A stretch of DNA of 64,000 nucleotides from Deltaproteobacteria bacterium (GCA_020632715.1 JACKFA010000001.1:1612001-1676000), one strand, 5' to 3'. Shown: positions 26,623-35,119, counted from the first letter of the stretch. Notes: generated from the sequence alone by a model not told the origin. Made by a program: numbers and translations.

Positions 26623-28992
26623 ATGAACCGCACCGTGATCGCCCCACTCGCCCTCGGCGCCCTCTGGCTCGTCGCCGCCGCGCCGTCGGGCTGCTCGACC
26701 CCCGACAAGGTGCCGGACGCCACGGCCCCGACGCAGCGCGCGAGCGCCGTCGCGACGCTCGCCCCGCCCGACACGGAGCCGGCCGCCGAGCCGGAGCCGC
26801 CGAGGCCGCTCGTCGCGACGCCGCCCCAGGACGGCGAGCCCGCCTCGGTCGACGACCTGCAGCCGTACTTCGCAGGCGATCCGGTGCTCGCCACGGCGCG
26901 CGACGCCTACGTCGACGGCGACGCGGCGGCCGCCACCGCCGCCGCCGTGGCGCTCGAGGCGTTCGCCGCCGACCACGCGGACGACCTGCGCGCGCGACCG
27001 GCTCGATTCCTCGCTGCGCTGGCTCGCGCGAAGGCCGGAGACGACGGGGCCGCCGCGGCGCTCGCGCGGGAGGCCGAGGCGACGCCGGTCCTCGCGGACT
27101 ACGCGCGCTACGGCGAGGGCGTGGCGCACCTCCGCGCGAAGCGCTGGGACGCCGCGGCCGCCGCGTTCGACGACGTCCCCGAGGGCTCGACGCTCCGGGG
27201 GGAGGCGCGCGAGAGCCTCGCGCGGGCGCTCGCCGGGGGCGGGCGCGTGGCGGACGCGGTGAAGGTGCTTTCCGAGGCGCTCTCGGGGCGCGGCGGCGCG
27301 ACCGGGCGCGCGAGCGCGTGGCTCCTGCTCGTCGACCTCGAGAAGCGCGCGCACCACAAGGTCGCGGCGGACGCGGCGCGGCTCGAGCTCGCGATCCGCT
27401 TCGCCGGCGCGCGCGAGGGGCGCGAGGCCTACGACGCGCTCGGGAAGAAGCCGAAGATGGACGCGGCGACCCGCTTCCGGCTCGGTGAGGCGCTCTACGA
27501 CGCGCAGCGTCACGGCGCCGCGGTGGCCGTCCTCGGCGGGCTCGCGGCCGACGATCCGCACCACTGCGAGGCGACCTACATGATGGCGCGCGCGCTCGAG
27601 AAGCAGAAGGACGGCGCCGGCGCGTGGAAGCACTTCGAGGAGGCGCTCGCCTGCACGGGCGGCGTGCGGGCGGACGCGACGTTCTCGGGCGGGCGCAACC
27701 GCCTGCGCGCGGGCGACCTCGACAAGGCGAAGGAGCTCCTGCGGGCGCACGTGACCGAGTTCCCGACGAAGTCGACGGGCGACGACGCGCTGGTGATGCT
27801 GGCCGAGGCGTACCGGAAGAGCGGTGAGCCGGAGAAGGCCGACGAGGTGCTCCACGAGGCCGTCACGAGCTATCCGGACGGCGACATGCTCGACCAGGTC
27901 ACGTGGGACATGGTGTGGCCGGACATCGAGGCGGGGCGCTATCAGGCGGCCCTCGAGACGGTCGACCGGATCCTCGCGAGCGGGCGCCGCGAGACGAGCT
28001 ACCGCGCCGAGGGGCGGATGCGCTACTGGCGCGGGCGGTTGCTGATGCACCTCGCGCGCGACGAGGAGGCGCGGGCGGACTTCCGGCAGGTGCTCGCGGA
28101 GCAGCCGCTCAGCTGGTACGCGGTGCTCGCCTACTCGCGCCTCGCGGAGCACGACCCGGCGGCGGCGAAGCTCGCGCTGAACGCGGCGGTGGCTGCGTCG
28201 TCGTCGCCGCCCGACCCGCTCGCGCGGATCCCGGCGGCGCTCTGGCGCGACGACCACTTCCAGAAGGCGGTGGAGCTCGCGCGGATGGGGCTCGCGACGG
28301 AGGCGCAGGCGGAGCTCGGGGCGGCGCCGTCGGTGTCGGGCGACGAGGCGTCGGCGGCGATCTGGACGAAGGTCGCGCTCTTCCAGGTGGCGCGTGGCTG
28401 GCACTACGCGCAGCGCCTCGCGCGCGGGCGGGAGCCGGAGCTCGCGAAGGCGTGGCCGCGCGGGGCGTACGCGCGGCCGTGGAAGCTCGCGCACGCGATG
28501 CCCTACGCGGACCTCGTCGAGAAGAACGCGACGTCGCGCGGCATCGACCCGTACTGGGTGTGGTCGATCATGCGCGAGGAGTCGAACTTCAACCCGCACG
28601 CGGAGAGCTGGGCGAACGCGATAGGCCTCATGCAGATCATCCTGCCGACGGCCGAGTACCTCGCGAAGGGGACGGACATCGAGCCGACGCGCGAGAACCT
28701 GCAGCGGCCCGAGGTCGCCATCGAGCTCGGCGCGAAGTACCTCGCGAAGCTCATCGCGCAGCACCCGGTCGTGCCGCTCGCGAGCGCGGGCTACAACGCG
28801 GGCGGCGGGGCGGTGAACAAGTGGCGGCGGCAGTTCGGCGACAAGGACCTCGACGAGTTCGTCGAGCGGATCCCCTACGACGAGGCGCGCGGCTACGCGA
28901 AGCGCGTGACGCGCTCGGTCGCGCGCTACCACTGGCTCTACAAGGGCGAGATGCTGACGCTGCCGGTCGGCCCCATCGGGGCGCCCGAATGA
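26623..28992 (+). CDS. Soluble-type lytic transglycosylase lipoprotein
   Basis: A 789-residue lipoprotein that would cleave the MurNAc-GlcNAc bond of peptidoglycan. The signal peptide ends at APSGC (C24), followed by a Pro/Thr/Ala linker. Residues 80-600 are helical TPR-like repeats (the U-shaped ring of Slt70-type enzymes). The GH23 domain is at about 635-770. The catalytic Glu is in MREESNFNP (E653), followed by AIGLMQI and later AGYNAGGGAVN. The length is somewhat greater than Slt70. An in-frame ATG at 26611 would add four residues only. The last four bases overlap the DUF3887 lipoprotein as ATGA, suggesting coordinated expression. The lipid anchor likely places it at the periplasmic face of a membrane, with a role in cell-wall turnover or insertion of envelope complexes. 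Confidence 0.92.
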   Translation: MNRTVIAPLALGALWLVAAAPSGCSTPDKVPDATAPTQRASAVATLAPPDTEPAAEPEPPRPLVATPPQDGEPASVDDLQPYFAGDPVLATARDAYVDGDAAAATAAAVALEAFAADHADDLRARPARFLAALARAKAGDDGAAAALAREAEATPVLADYARYGEGVAHLRAKRWDAAAAAFDDVPEGSTLRGEARESLARALAGGGRVADAVKVLSEALSGRGGATGRASAWLLLVDLEKRAHHKVAADAARLELAIRFAGAREGREAYDALGKKPKMDAATRFRLGEALYDAQRHGAAVAVLGGLAADDPHHCEATYMMARALEKQKDGAGAWKHFEEALACTGGVRADATFSGGRNRLRAGDLDKAKELLRAHVTEFPTKSTGDDALVMLAEAYRKSGEPEKADEVLHEAVTSYPDGDMLDQVTWDMVWPDIEAGRYQAALETVDRILASGRRETSYRAEGRMRYWRGRLLMHLARDEEARADFRQVLAEQPLSWYAVLAYSRLAEHDPAAAKLALNAAVAASSSPPDPLARIPAALWRDDHFQKAVELARMGLATEAQAELGAAPSVSGDEASAAIWTKVALFQVARGWHYAQRLARGREPELAKAWPRGAYARPWKLAHAMPYADLVEKNATSRGIDPYWVWSIMREESNFNPHAESWANAIGLMQIILPTAEYLAKGTDIEPTRENLQRPEVAIELGAKYLAKLIAQHPVVPLASAGYNAGGGAVNKWRRQFGDKDLDEFVERIPYDEARGYAKRVTRSVARYHWLYKGEMLTLPVGPIGAPE

Positions 28993-29480
28993 CACGCCAC
29001 GCGCGCCTCGCGGCGGCGGCGACGGCGCTCGGCCTCCTGGCGATGGCGTGCGGGGGCGGGGGCGCGGCGGAGTGCGCGCCGGACGCGGCGGCGGCGACGT
29101 CGCCCGCTTCGGTGTCCGCGGAGGCGCTGCCGGGGGCGAGCGCGCTCGCGCCGGCGACGGCGCCGGGGCGGCTCGCGCGCGACGTGGCGGTCGACCTCTT
29201 CGAGAAGCGGTTCGCCGCGGTGCACGCGCGCTTCACGCCGTCGCTGAAGGAGAGCGTCCCGGAGGCCCGCCTGGGCGAGATCCTCGCGGGGGTGGTGGGC
29301 GCGCACGGGCCGGCGGTCGCGCTCCTCGACGCCTGGGCGACCGAGGTGCCGGAGGGGGAGCACGTGACGCTGCCGGCGGCGGCGGCGCTCATCCGGATGA
29401 AGGACGAGGTGCGCTTCCGGCTGCTCCTCGTGCTGACGCCCGACCAGGCCATCACGGGGTTCTGGTTTCGCCCGATCTGA
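28989..29480 (+). CDS. DUF3887-like small lipoprotein
   Basis: A 163-residue lipoprotein (signal ending LAMAC, C21) with a low-complexity Ala/Ser/Pro linker. A domain of about 110 residues follows, whose pattern fits the DUF3887/cystatin-like group: LFEKRFAAVHARFTPSLKES, a VPEARLGEIL helix, then strands with TLPAAAALIRMKDEVRFRLLLV and a final GFWFRP. In other bacteria such domains precede hydrolases and are thought to bind or present ligands, but no enzyme is attached here. The ATG overlaps the stop of the lytic transglycosylase gene, so the two are translationally coupled. A role as an accessory of that enzyme is plausible. Confidence 0.72.
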   Translation: MTRHARLAAAATALGLLAMACGGGGAAECAPDAAAATSPASVSAEALPGASALAPATAPGRLARDVAVDLFEKRFAAVHARFTPSLKESVPEARLGEILAGVVGAHGPAVALLDAWATEVPEGEHVTLPAAAALIRMKDEVRFRLLLVLTPDQAITGFWFRPI

Positions 29481-29496
29481 GGGGGCAAGACGCGCG

Positions 29497-29865
29497 ATGG
29501 AGGCCCTCGAGCTCAAGATGCTGATGAGCCCCGACGTGGTCGGGATCGAGGCGGGCGGGGGCCCCGCGGACGTCGAGAGCTTCTGCGTCCTCGTGCAGTG
29601 CCTCATCGGCGAGCCCGGCCCGGCGGCCGACACGTTCGACGTGATCGTGGCGAGCCCCGACCGCTTCGCGGCGGCCGTGCCGACGGACGGCGGCGCGCTG
29701 AGCGGCCGCGGGTACCTCGTGATGCGCCGCTGGGACGGCGCCAGGGTGCGCGAGACCATCGCGGGCTGGGTCGCGGAGGCGAGCGGCGCCGCGGACTGGC
29801 CGACGGCCGCCGCGATCCTGTGCCGGTCGATGTTCTGGGAGCTCGAGAACGACGACATCGGGTAA
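29497..29865 (+). CDS. Orphan Imm8-like immunity protein
   Basis: A 122-residue leaderless protein. It starts LKMLMSPDVVG and contains a segment FCVLVQCLIGEPG followed by DTFDVIVASPDRFA. A WEL motif follows near the end (RSMFWELEND). This order matches the Imm8 family of polymorphic-toxin immunity proteins, whose members have an L.SPD start, a conserved IG(P/E).G...FD..V..P motif and a C-terminal helix. No toxin gene, PAAR, Rhs or secretion gene is adjacent. It follows the DUF3887 lipoprotein by 16 bases and may be transcribed with it. Resistance to a toxin made by a neighbour or by an unlinked locus is the likely role. The ATG at 29497 has only a weak ribosome site. Confidence 0.65.
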   Translation: MEALELKMLMSPDVVGIEAGGGPADVESFCVLVQCLIGEPGPAADTFDVIVASPDRFAAAVPTDGGALSGRGYLVMRRWDGARVRETIAGWVAEASGAADWPTAAAILCRSMFWELENDDIG

Positions 29866-29868
29866 CGC

Positions 29869-30600
29869 TCACGCGACGCGCGTGACCATGACCGAGTCCC
29901 CGACCGCCACCCGCCCCGGCGTGACGGTCGTCCCGTAGACGCCGAGGCAGCCGCCGCGATCCTGGGCGATCCGGCGGAGGACGCGCGGGTCGCGCGCGCC
30001 GTCGTCGGGATCGAGGGTCACGACGACGCAGCGCCCGTCGCGCTTGTCGACTCGCATGCGCGCCGCGCCGACGGCGAGCTCGCAGCCGACCCAGGCGTCC
30101 TCGGGGAACGGCGCGCCGCCGGCGGCCTCGACGAGCAGGTTCGGGCGGAAGCGGCGCACGTCGAGCTCGCGCCCGACGAGCGCGCCGAGGCTCCGCACGG
30201 TCGCGGTCGTGATGAGCGAGAGCGGGAAGGTGTCGTAGATCCCGCGCTGGTCGCGGATGACGCGCGCGCCGGCCGGCCAGAGGGCGGCCGTGAGCGCGGG
30301 ATCGGTGACGTCGATGTCGCCGCCCGCCGGGGTCCGCACCACGGTCGGCGAGGCGTCGGGGCGCCCCGGATCGCGGAGGCGCGGGGCGTACCGCGCCATC
30401 TCGGGGCGGTCGCGCAGCGTGAGCCACGGGAAGCCGCTCGCCGGATCGCCGTCCTTCACGAACGCCCAGCGACGGTCGCCGGGGAGCCCCTGCCAGCCGA
30501 CGTCGACGTGGGGGAGGGCCTCGCCGGCCATCGACTTCACGGGGTAGCGCCAGAGGCCGACGACCCGGCCCACGGTCACGAGCTCGTCCTGGTTCTCCAC
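29869..30600 (-). CDS. MOSC-domain protein (YcbX-like)
   Basis: A 243-residue protein with an N-terminal MOSC_N beta-barrel (VGLWRYPVKSMAGE, which is typical of this domain) and a C-terminal MOSC domain with a conserved Cys in KRDGRCVVVT, the putative molybdenum-cofactor sulfur site. Members act as molybdenum enzymes reducing N-hydroxylated compounds (YcbX, YiiM) or in Moco sulfuration. No 2Fe-2S ferredoxin domain is fused at the C-terminus, unlike E. coli YcbX, so an external electron donor would be needed. I selected the GTG at 30600 because AGAGG lies about six bases upstream on the minus strand. A longer frame to 30669 adds a basic N-terminus without homology. It is convergent to the Imm8-like gene with three bases between stops. 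Confidence 0.85.
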   Translation of the reverse strand: MENQDELVTVGRVVGLWRYPVKSMAGEALPHVDVGWQGLPGDRRWAFVKDGDPASGFPWLTLRDRPEMARYAPRLRDPGRPDASPTVVRTPAGGDIDVTDPALTAALWPAGARVIRDQRGIYDTFPLSLITTATVRSLGALVGRELDVRRFRPNLLVEAAGGAPFPEDAWVGCELAVGAARMRVDKRDGRCVVVTLDPDDGARDPRVLRRIAQDRGGCLGVYGTTVTPGRVAVGDSVMVTRVA

Positions 30601-30606
30601 GAGGCA

Positions 30607-30622
30607 CCTCTCGCGTGAGAGG
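30607..30622 (-). promoter_or_regulatory. Hairpin sequestering the MOSC ribosome-binding site
   Basis: CCTCTC (30607-30612) pairs with GAGAGG (30617-30622) across a GCGT loop, and on the minus strand the AGAGG ribosome site of the MOSC gene lies inside the stem. A six-base GC-rich stem there could lower initiation. The sequence from here to 30794 holds no gene I can support. Confidence 0.3.
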
Positions 30623-30794
30623 CGCCCTTGCGATGGAGCTCCGACCCCGCGCCGAGCGTGACGGGCCATCGCGACGGCCCGCTGCAGCGCCTCTCGGCGG
30701 GGGCCCGGCGCGGCGACCGCCGCGACCGGGACGAGGAGCGCTGACGAGTGGACCCGGCCGCGCGGCCGCGGTCAAGGTCGGGGCGCGTCGGCCG

Positions 30795-31076
30795 CTACTT
30801 CGCCTTCCCGCCCTTCACCTGCCAGCGCTGCCCGTCCTCGAGCTTCGAGGTCGGGAAGGCGATGGTGCCGCCGACGATGTCGCAGGACTTGGAGGTCGAG
30901 TGGAACGTGTACGTCGCGGTCGTCGAGGCGCGCACCTCCACGGACTTCGCGCTGCCGCTGCACTTCAGCTGGATCGTGTGCGCCTTCGAGTCGCCGTTCT
31001 CGATGCGGACGGAGCCGGCGTGGGCGACACCGCCGAGGGCGAGGAGGCAGCCGAGGGTGAGGAGCATCGTCTTCAT
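30795..31076 (-). CDS. Small secreted protein of unknown function
   Basis: A 93-residue protein with a clear cleavable signal peptide (MKTMLLTLGCLLALGGVAHA then G). The mature part of about 72 residues is beta-strand rich (SVRIENGD, TIQLKCSG, SVEVRASTTATYTF) with Cys residues at about 44 and 68, which may form one disulfide. The Lys/Thr-rich surface and the KLEDGQRWQVKGG end suggest a small beta-sandwich. No family is recognised. The start at 31076 has AGGA nine bases upstream. It lies between the MOSC gene and the lamin-tail lipoprotein, with more than 140 bases on each side, so it is probably a single unit. Codon use is like the neighbours. Confidence 0.72.
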   Translation of the reverse strand: MKTMLLTLGCLLALGGVAHAGSVRIENGDSKAHTIQLKCSGSAKSVEVRASTTATYTFHSTSKSCDIVGGTIAFPTSKLEDGQRWQVKGGKAK

Positions 31077-31199
31077 GGGTTCATCCTGGTCGGGCGGGCC
31101 GCGGGTGTCCGCGGCGTCGTCGTCATGCCGGCGGCCCGCTCGGCCACCGCGCGTCGGGGAAGACCCGCCCGGCGGCGGCGGGTAAACCAGGTGAACGGG

Positions 31200-31250
31200 A
31201 AAAAAGGGCCGGGCTCGGTCAGAACGGGCCGCCGCCCTGCCGGAGCCCGG
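31200..31250 (-). terminator. Rho-independent terminator of the lamin-tail lipoprotein
   Basis: On the minus strand CCGGGCTC pairs perfectly with GAGCCCGG (plus coordinates 31243-31250 and 31209-31216). After CCC there is a run of six T (plus-strand A6 at 31200-31205). The stem overlaps the last codons of the gene. A further hairpin (31163-31183, ACCCGCC/GGCGGGT) lies beyond it. Confidence 0.55.
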
Positions 31251-33357
31251 GCGAGAACGCCGCCCCCGCGTGCGGTACCCACCCGGCGCCCACCGCGCCG
31301 TCCGTCGCCCGGACGAGGCTCCGATCCCGGCCGCCCTCGGCGCCATAGACCATCCGGTCTACCACCACGCCGCGCGCGTTCCGCAGGACCACGCTGTCGC
31401 CGGCGTTCGCGAGCGAGAGGCCAGCGTCCGCGACGAAGCCGAGCGCCCCGGTCCCCGCGAGGCCGTCCGCGCGCCCGCCGCCGAAGACCACCGCCGCCTT
31501 CCCGGCGCCGAGCGTCGTCCCCGTCGGGAAGGTGAACCGCACGCGGGCCCCGTCCGAGAGCGTCCAGCCGTCGAGCGCCACCGCGCTCGGCGAGGCGTTC
31601 ACGAGCTCGACGAACTCGTCCTCCGCGGCGTCCGCGCGGCCGTCGCCGTTCGCGTCGCCCTCGGCCCCGGCCGGCGGGTCCGCGAGCACCTCGTTCACGA
31701 CCACGGCCTGCGTCGCGTTCGCCGCGCCGTCCCGGCACGAGAACGACCGCGGCACGCACGCGCGCCCCGTCACGGTCGCCCCGCTCGCGATGGCCGCGCA
31801 GGCGTAGCCCGCCGGGCAGCCGTCGTCGCCCGTGCACGCCGCCGTGCAGCGGCGCCCGTCGGCCCCGAGCTTCACGCAGAAGTTCCCCTCGGCGCCGCAG
31901 TCGGCCGCCCCGCGGCACGTCTCGCAGAACCGCGCCGGGTCCGCGTACGGGTGGAGGTGCGGCGCGTCGTCGACGCCGTGGACGCCGTACATCGCCGGGT
32001 CCCACGCGTTGTAGTCGAGCGCCTGCAGGAGCTCGCCGTAGGTCGACGGCGCGTGCGTCCCGTCCGTGTACTCCCCGACGACCCCCTCGAGGAAGGTCAC
32101 GACGGGATCCGCGTCCTCGGCCGTCGAGTACGTCGTGGTCGTGACGATGTCGACGTTCGTCCGCGACGCCTTCGCCGGGTTCGCGAAGAACGCCTCGCCG
32201 AGCGCGTAGGTCTCGCAGCCCTCGGCCAGCACGAGCTGGTAGCTCGTCGGCAGGTTCAGCGTGGCGATCTCGTTGTCCTCGAGCTCGCCGGCCTCGGTCT
32301 TGTTCCAGTTCGCCATCGAGAAGCCCCAGAAGGGGCCCGAGTGGCCGCTGTAGATGACGACCTCGCGCGTCTCGAGGCTCTTGACGAGGTCCTTCTTCAG
32401 GTTCCGCCCGCCCGCGTCGGTGTCCGGGTCCGTGCTGCTCCCGGGCTGCCCCCAGAACATGCTGAGCTCGATCTTCACGGGCTTCCCGTTCGCGACGAGC
32501 GTCTTCGTGAACGGCCCGCTCGTCCGCTCGAGCGCCTCGTACGTGGCCACGGGCGGCTTGTACCCGTTCTTCACGAGGTAGGCGAAGAGCTTCCGCGAGG
32601 ACCGGAGGTGCGCCGCGTCGTGGTAGTCCCAGCCGAAGTGGACGCCGATCGTGACCTTCCCGTCGGCGAAGAGCCGCGCCGTGTCCACCCAGCCGTCGAG
32701 CGACGCCGGCTCCGGCGCGATGCTCAGGTGCACGGTCTCGAGGCCGTCCGGCGCCAGCCCGCGCGGGTCGAAGTCCTCCCAGGGGGCCCCGCGGAACCAC
32801 TCCGCGCCGGCCGCGAGCTTCTGCATGTCCTCGACCGACACGCGGCCCAGCACGAGGTCGAACGAGCGCTTCCCGGCCGCGTCCGTCTTGGTCGGGAGGC
32901 GGGTGAGCAGGTCGAGCGGCCCACCGATCGTCTGCCGCGTCAGGAACGTGTAGGTCGTCGCGTCGACCTTCCGGACGTCGAGGTCCTCGTAGCTCCCGTT
33001 CTTCGTGAGGGCGCTGAAGCCGCCGTAGCCGAAGTTCTTGTCCTCGCCGTCCTTCGGGCCGATCCAGGCGTTCAGGAACCAGGCCACCACGACCTGCTTG
33101 AACGGGATGAGCCGCCGCACCTTCTCGAGGCGCGCGGCGTCCGAGAGCGCCGCGTCCGCCGGGTCGAGCTCGAGCCGCACGACCCCCTCGACGACGTACT
33201 CCCGCGCCGAGACCGAGAGGAAGTCGTCCTCCTTGCCCTCGGGCACCGCGACGGGCACGTCCCCGTCAGCGTCGTCGCCCGCCGAGCCCCCGGCACAGCC
33301 GCCCACGGCGAGGAGCGCGAGCCCCAGCACCGCACACCGAATCCAGCTTGTCGTCAT
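31219..33357 (-). CDS. Lipoprotein with Cys-rich segment and C-terminal lamin-tail domain
   Basis: A 712-residue lipoprotein (signal ending LAVGGC, C21) with an acidic linker. Residues 45-470 are an unknown globular region (FGWDYHDAAHLRSSRKL, GHSGPFWGFSMANWN). In it LPTSYQLVLAEGCETY recalls peptidase C25/caspase-like folds that read a GH...EGCET pattern, so a cysteine-protease-like domain is possible. The H in YSGHSG and C in AEGCET have the His/Cys spacing seen in caspase-like folds, but this is inference. Residues 475-545 are Cys-rich (CETCRGAADCGAEGNFC). Residues 550-690 form a lamin-tail domain (VVNEVLADPP, EDEFVELVNAS, LDGWTLSDG), usual in surface-exposed bacterial proteins. It is divergent from the M1 peptidase gene. 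Confidence 0.8.
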   Translation of the reverse strand: MTTSWIRCAVLGLALLAVGGCAGGSAGDDADGDVPVAVPEGKEDDFLSVSAREYVVEGVVRLELDPADAALSDAARLEKVRRLIPFKQVVVAWFLNAWIGPKDGEDKNFGYGGFSALTKNGSYEDLDVRKVDATTYTFLTRQTIGGPLDLLTRLPTKTDAAGKRSFDLVLGRVSVEDMQKLAAGAEWFRGAPWEDFDPRGLAPDGLETVHLSIAPEPASLDGWVDTARLFADGKVTIGVHFGWDYHDAAHLRSSRKLFAYLVKNGYKPPVATYEALERTSGPFTKTLVANGKPVKIELSMFWGQPGSSTDPDTDAGGRNLKKDLVKSLETREVVIYSGHSGPFWGFSMANWNKTEAGELEDNEIATLNLPTSYQLVLAEGCETYALGEAFFANPAKASRTNVDIVTTTTYSTAEDADPVVTFLEGVVGEYTDGTHAPSTYGELLQALDYNAWDPAMYGVHGVDDAPHLHPYADPARFCETCRGAADCGAEGNFCVKLGADGRRCTAACTGDDGCPAGYACAAIASGATVTGRACVPRSFSCRDGAANATQAVVVNEVLADPPAGAEGDANGDGRADAAEDEFVELVNASPSAVALDGWTLSDGARVRFTFPTGTTLGAGKAAVVFGGGRADGLAGTGALGFVADAGLSLANAGDSVVLRNARGVVVDRMVYGAEGGRDRSLVRATDGAVGAGWVPHAGAAFSPGLRQGGGPF

Positions 33358-33453
33358 GCGCCCCGTATGCCGGGGTGCGCGCGATTACGCAAGCGATTTC
33401 AATTACTTTGCCGTTGACACCGGGCCGCGTTCGGCGCGAGCCTGCGCCCCATC

Positions 33454-35115
33454 ATGCGCTCAGAAGGTGTTTTCGAATTCTCCCGTCGCCCGGCTTGCTC
33501 TTGTGGTTCCAGGCACTTCCGCTCGTCGGTCGCGTACCTCGGGTACGCTCCTTCCTCGCGTAAGCACCTGAAACCACGACGCCGCGCCGCGGCTCGGTCC
33601 GAATTCGAAAACACCTTCTCAGAGGTTGTGAAGAAATACCCGGACCGAGCCGGCGCGCCGAGCCGCGAGCCGCCCAAGGAGCAGCCCCGCGGGAATACCT
33701 CGTGGTATTTCAAGGGGCTGCGACGAAGGCCGGCGAAGCGTATCGGCGATGCCGGCGACGGGAGGGGATTTCTTCACAGCCTCTCAGCTCCGCTCTACCT
33801 CGCGCTGGCCCTCGCCGGCGCCCCCCTCGCCGCGTGCGACGACGGCGCGGCCGCCGATCCGGTCACCGGGTCGGAACCGTCCGGCCCTGGCGGCGGGAAG
33901 GAGGACCGCGGCGGGATCCCGGCCGACTTCGCGCCCCGTGTGGCCTCGCTCGCGCTGCATCTCGACGTGGGCGAGCTCCGCGGCGAGGCGCAGATCGAGC
34001 TCGAGCCGTCGAGCGCGCAGACGGTCTCTTTCGAGGCCGGCGGGCTCGACATCGACGACGTCTGGGACGACGCCGGCGAGGTCCGCTGGGAGGTGCGCGA
34101 CGGCGCCCTCCACGTCATGCACCCCGCGAACGCAGGCCCCGTCTACGTCGACTACCGCTTCCGCGTCCAGCCGGGCGGCGAGGGCTGGGCGAAGAACGGC
34201 TCGACCGTCCTCTGGCCGACGTTCTGCGGGAACCTCTTCCCGTGCCACCCGGACCCGGCGGACGGCTTCCCGTTCGAGCTCGCCGTGTCGGGCTACGGCG
34301 AGGGCCTGACCGCGATCTATCCCGAGTCGCTCCCGGCCGAGGCGCCGCCCTACACGCTCGCGGTCGCCGTCGGGAAGTACACGTGCGAGGACCTCGGGCA
34401 GACCGGCAACGGCACGACCGTCGCGGTCTGTTGGCTCCCGCGCGGGAAGACGAAGGCGCTCGCGGGCACGAAGCCGCTCGTCCTCGCCTTCGACTGGCTC
34501 GAGCAGCACATCGGCACCTACACCTTCGGCGACCGCGTCGCGTCGGTCGCGGCGGCCTGGGGCGAGAGCGCCGCGGGCGGGATGGAGCACCACCCGTACT
34601 GGCACGTCGCGACGACCGAGATGGACCTCCCCATCACGCACGTGCACGAGGCGACGCACGGCTGGTTCGGGACGGGCGTCCGCATCGCCTGCTGGGAGGA
34701 CTTCGTGCTGTCCGAGGGCACCACGAGCTACCTCGCGGCGCGGGCGCTCGGCGCCGTGACGGACCGCGCCACGGAGCGGGCCATCTGGAAGGAGTACGGC
34801 GAGACGCTCGACGCGGTCATCGACGACGAGGACGTGGTCGTCCTGCCGGACGGCACGTGCGGCGCGGTCGACCTGCTCGCGGATGGGCTCTTCACGAACG
34901 TGCTCTACATGAAGGGCGCCTTCTTCTGGCGCGCGGTGGCCGGCGAGATAGGCGCGGACGTGCTCGACGCCGTGTTCGCGCGCTTCTACGAGCGCCACGT
35001 CGGTGAGGCCGCGCGCATGCAGGACCTCCTCGATCAGGTGCGGGAGGACACGGGCTTCGACCCGGAGCCGCTCGCCGAGCGGTGGCTGCGCACGCTCGGC
35101 GACCCGCGGGACTGA
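33454..35115 (+). CDS. M1-type zinc metallopeptidase lipoprotein with two palindromic insertions after codon 3
   Basis: The reading frame from ATG 33454 is open for 554 codons. The first three (Met-Arg-Ser) are followed by about 108 codons of inserted palindromic DNA, after which a lipoprotein signal resumes (APLYLALALAGAPLAAC). Joining the ends gives MRSAPLYLALALAG..., a perfect signal peptide, so the original gene would encode 445 residues. The catalytic domain is a gluzincin: GGMEHH substitutes for the GxMEN motif, and HEATH (398-402) is followed 18 residues later by Glu 421 (HExxHx18E). No in-frame ATG, GTG or TTG lies between the insertions and the signal peptide. Either the product carries an N-terminal extension that buries the signal, or expression is lost. 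Predicted role before insertion: surface aminopeptidase. LspA follows 5 bases downstream. Confidence 0.85.
   Translation: MRSEGVFEFSRRPACSCGSRHFRSSVAYLGYAPSSRKHLKPRRRAAARSEFENTFSEVVKKYPDRAGAPSREPPKEQPRGNTSWYFKGLRRRPAKRIGDAGDGRGFLHSLSAPLYLALALAGAPLAACDDGAAADPVTGSEPSGPGGGKEDRGGIPADFAPRVASLALHLDVGELRGEAQIELEPSSAQTVSFEAGGLDIDDVWDDAGEVRWEVRDGALHVMHPANAGPVYVDYRFRVQPGGEGWAKNGSTVLWPTFCGNLFPCHPDPADGFPFELAVSGYGEGLTAIYPESLPAEAPPYTLAVAVGKYTCEDLGQTGNGTTVAVCWLPRGKTKALAGTKPLVLAFDWLEQHIGTYTFGDRVASVAAAWGESAAGGMEHHPYWHVATTEMDLPITHVHEATHGWFGTGVRIACWEDFVLSEGTTSYLAARALGAVTDRATERAIWKEYGETLDAVIDDEDVVVLPDGTCGAVDLLADGLFTNVLYMKGAFFWRAVAGEIGADVLDAVFARFYERHVGEAARMQDLLDQVREDTGFDPEPLAERWLRTLGDPRD
33459..33622. mobile_element. 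Palindromic element A1, inserted in frame
   Basis: The direct repeat CTCAG occurs at 33459-33463 and 33618-33622. Between the two lies a 154-base fold-back unit with perfect 17-base terminal inverted repeats (AAGGTGTTTTCGAATTC at 33464-33480 and its complement at 33601-33617). Internally GTGGTTCCAGG (33503-33513) pairs with 33567-33577 with one mismatch, and a terminal hairpin GCGTACC/GGTACGC (33532-33548) caps it. One unit plus one CTCAG is 159 bases, a multiple of three, with no stop in the host frame. It has no gene. It behaves like a small non-autonomous insertion element. Confidence 0.75.
33618..33787. mobile_element. Palindromic element A2, in tandem with A1
   Basis: This second fold-back unit uses the right CTCAG of A1 (33618-33622) as its left end and has its own copy at 33783-33787. 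Terminal inverted repeats are 15 bases (33623-33637 and 33768-33782) with one difference. Inside, GCAGCCCC/GGGGCTGC (33681-33688, 33714-33721) and AATACC/GGTATT (33694-33709) make a nested hairpin. The unit length is 165 bases, again a multiple of three and stop-free in frame. Its terminal sequence differs from A1, so it is a different member or family, not a simple duplication. Confidence 0.72.
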
Positions 35116-35119
35116 CGCC

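Noticed and set aside
33459..33787. Possible self-splicing intron or tRNA-like element
   Set aside because: The palindromes have no intron core motifs and no tRNA-like cloverleaf; the repeated CTCAG and inverted ends fit an insertion element.
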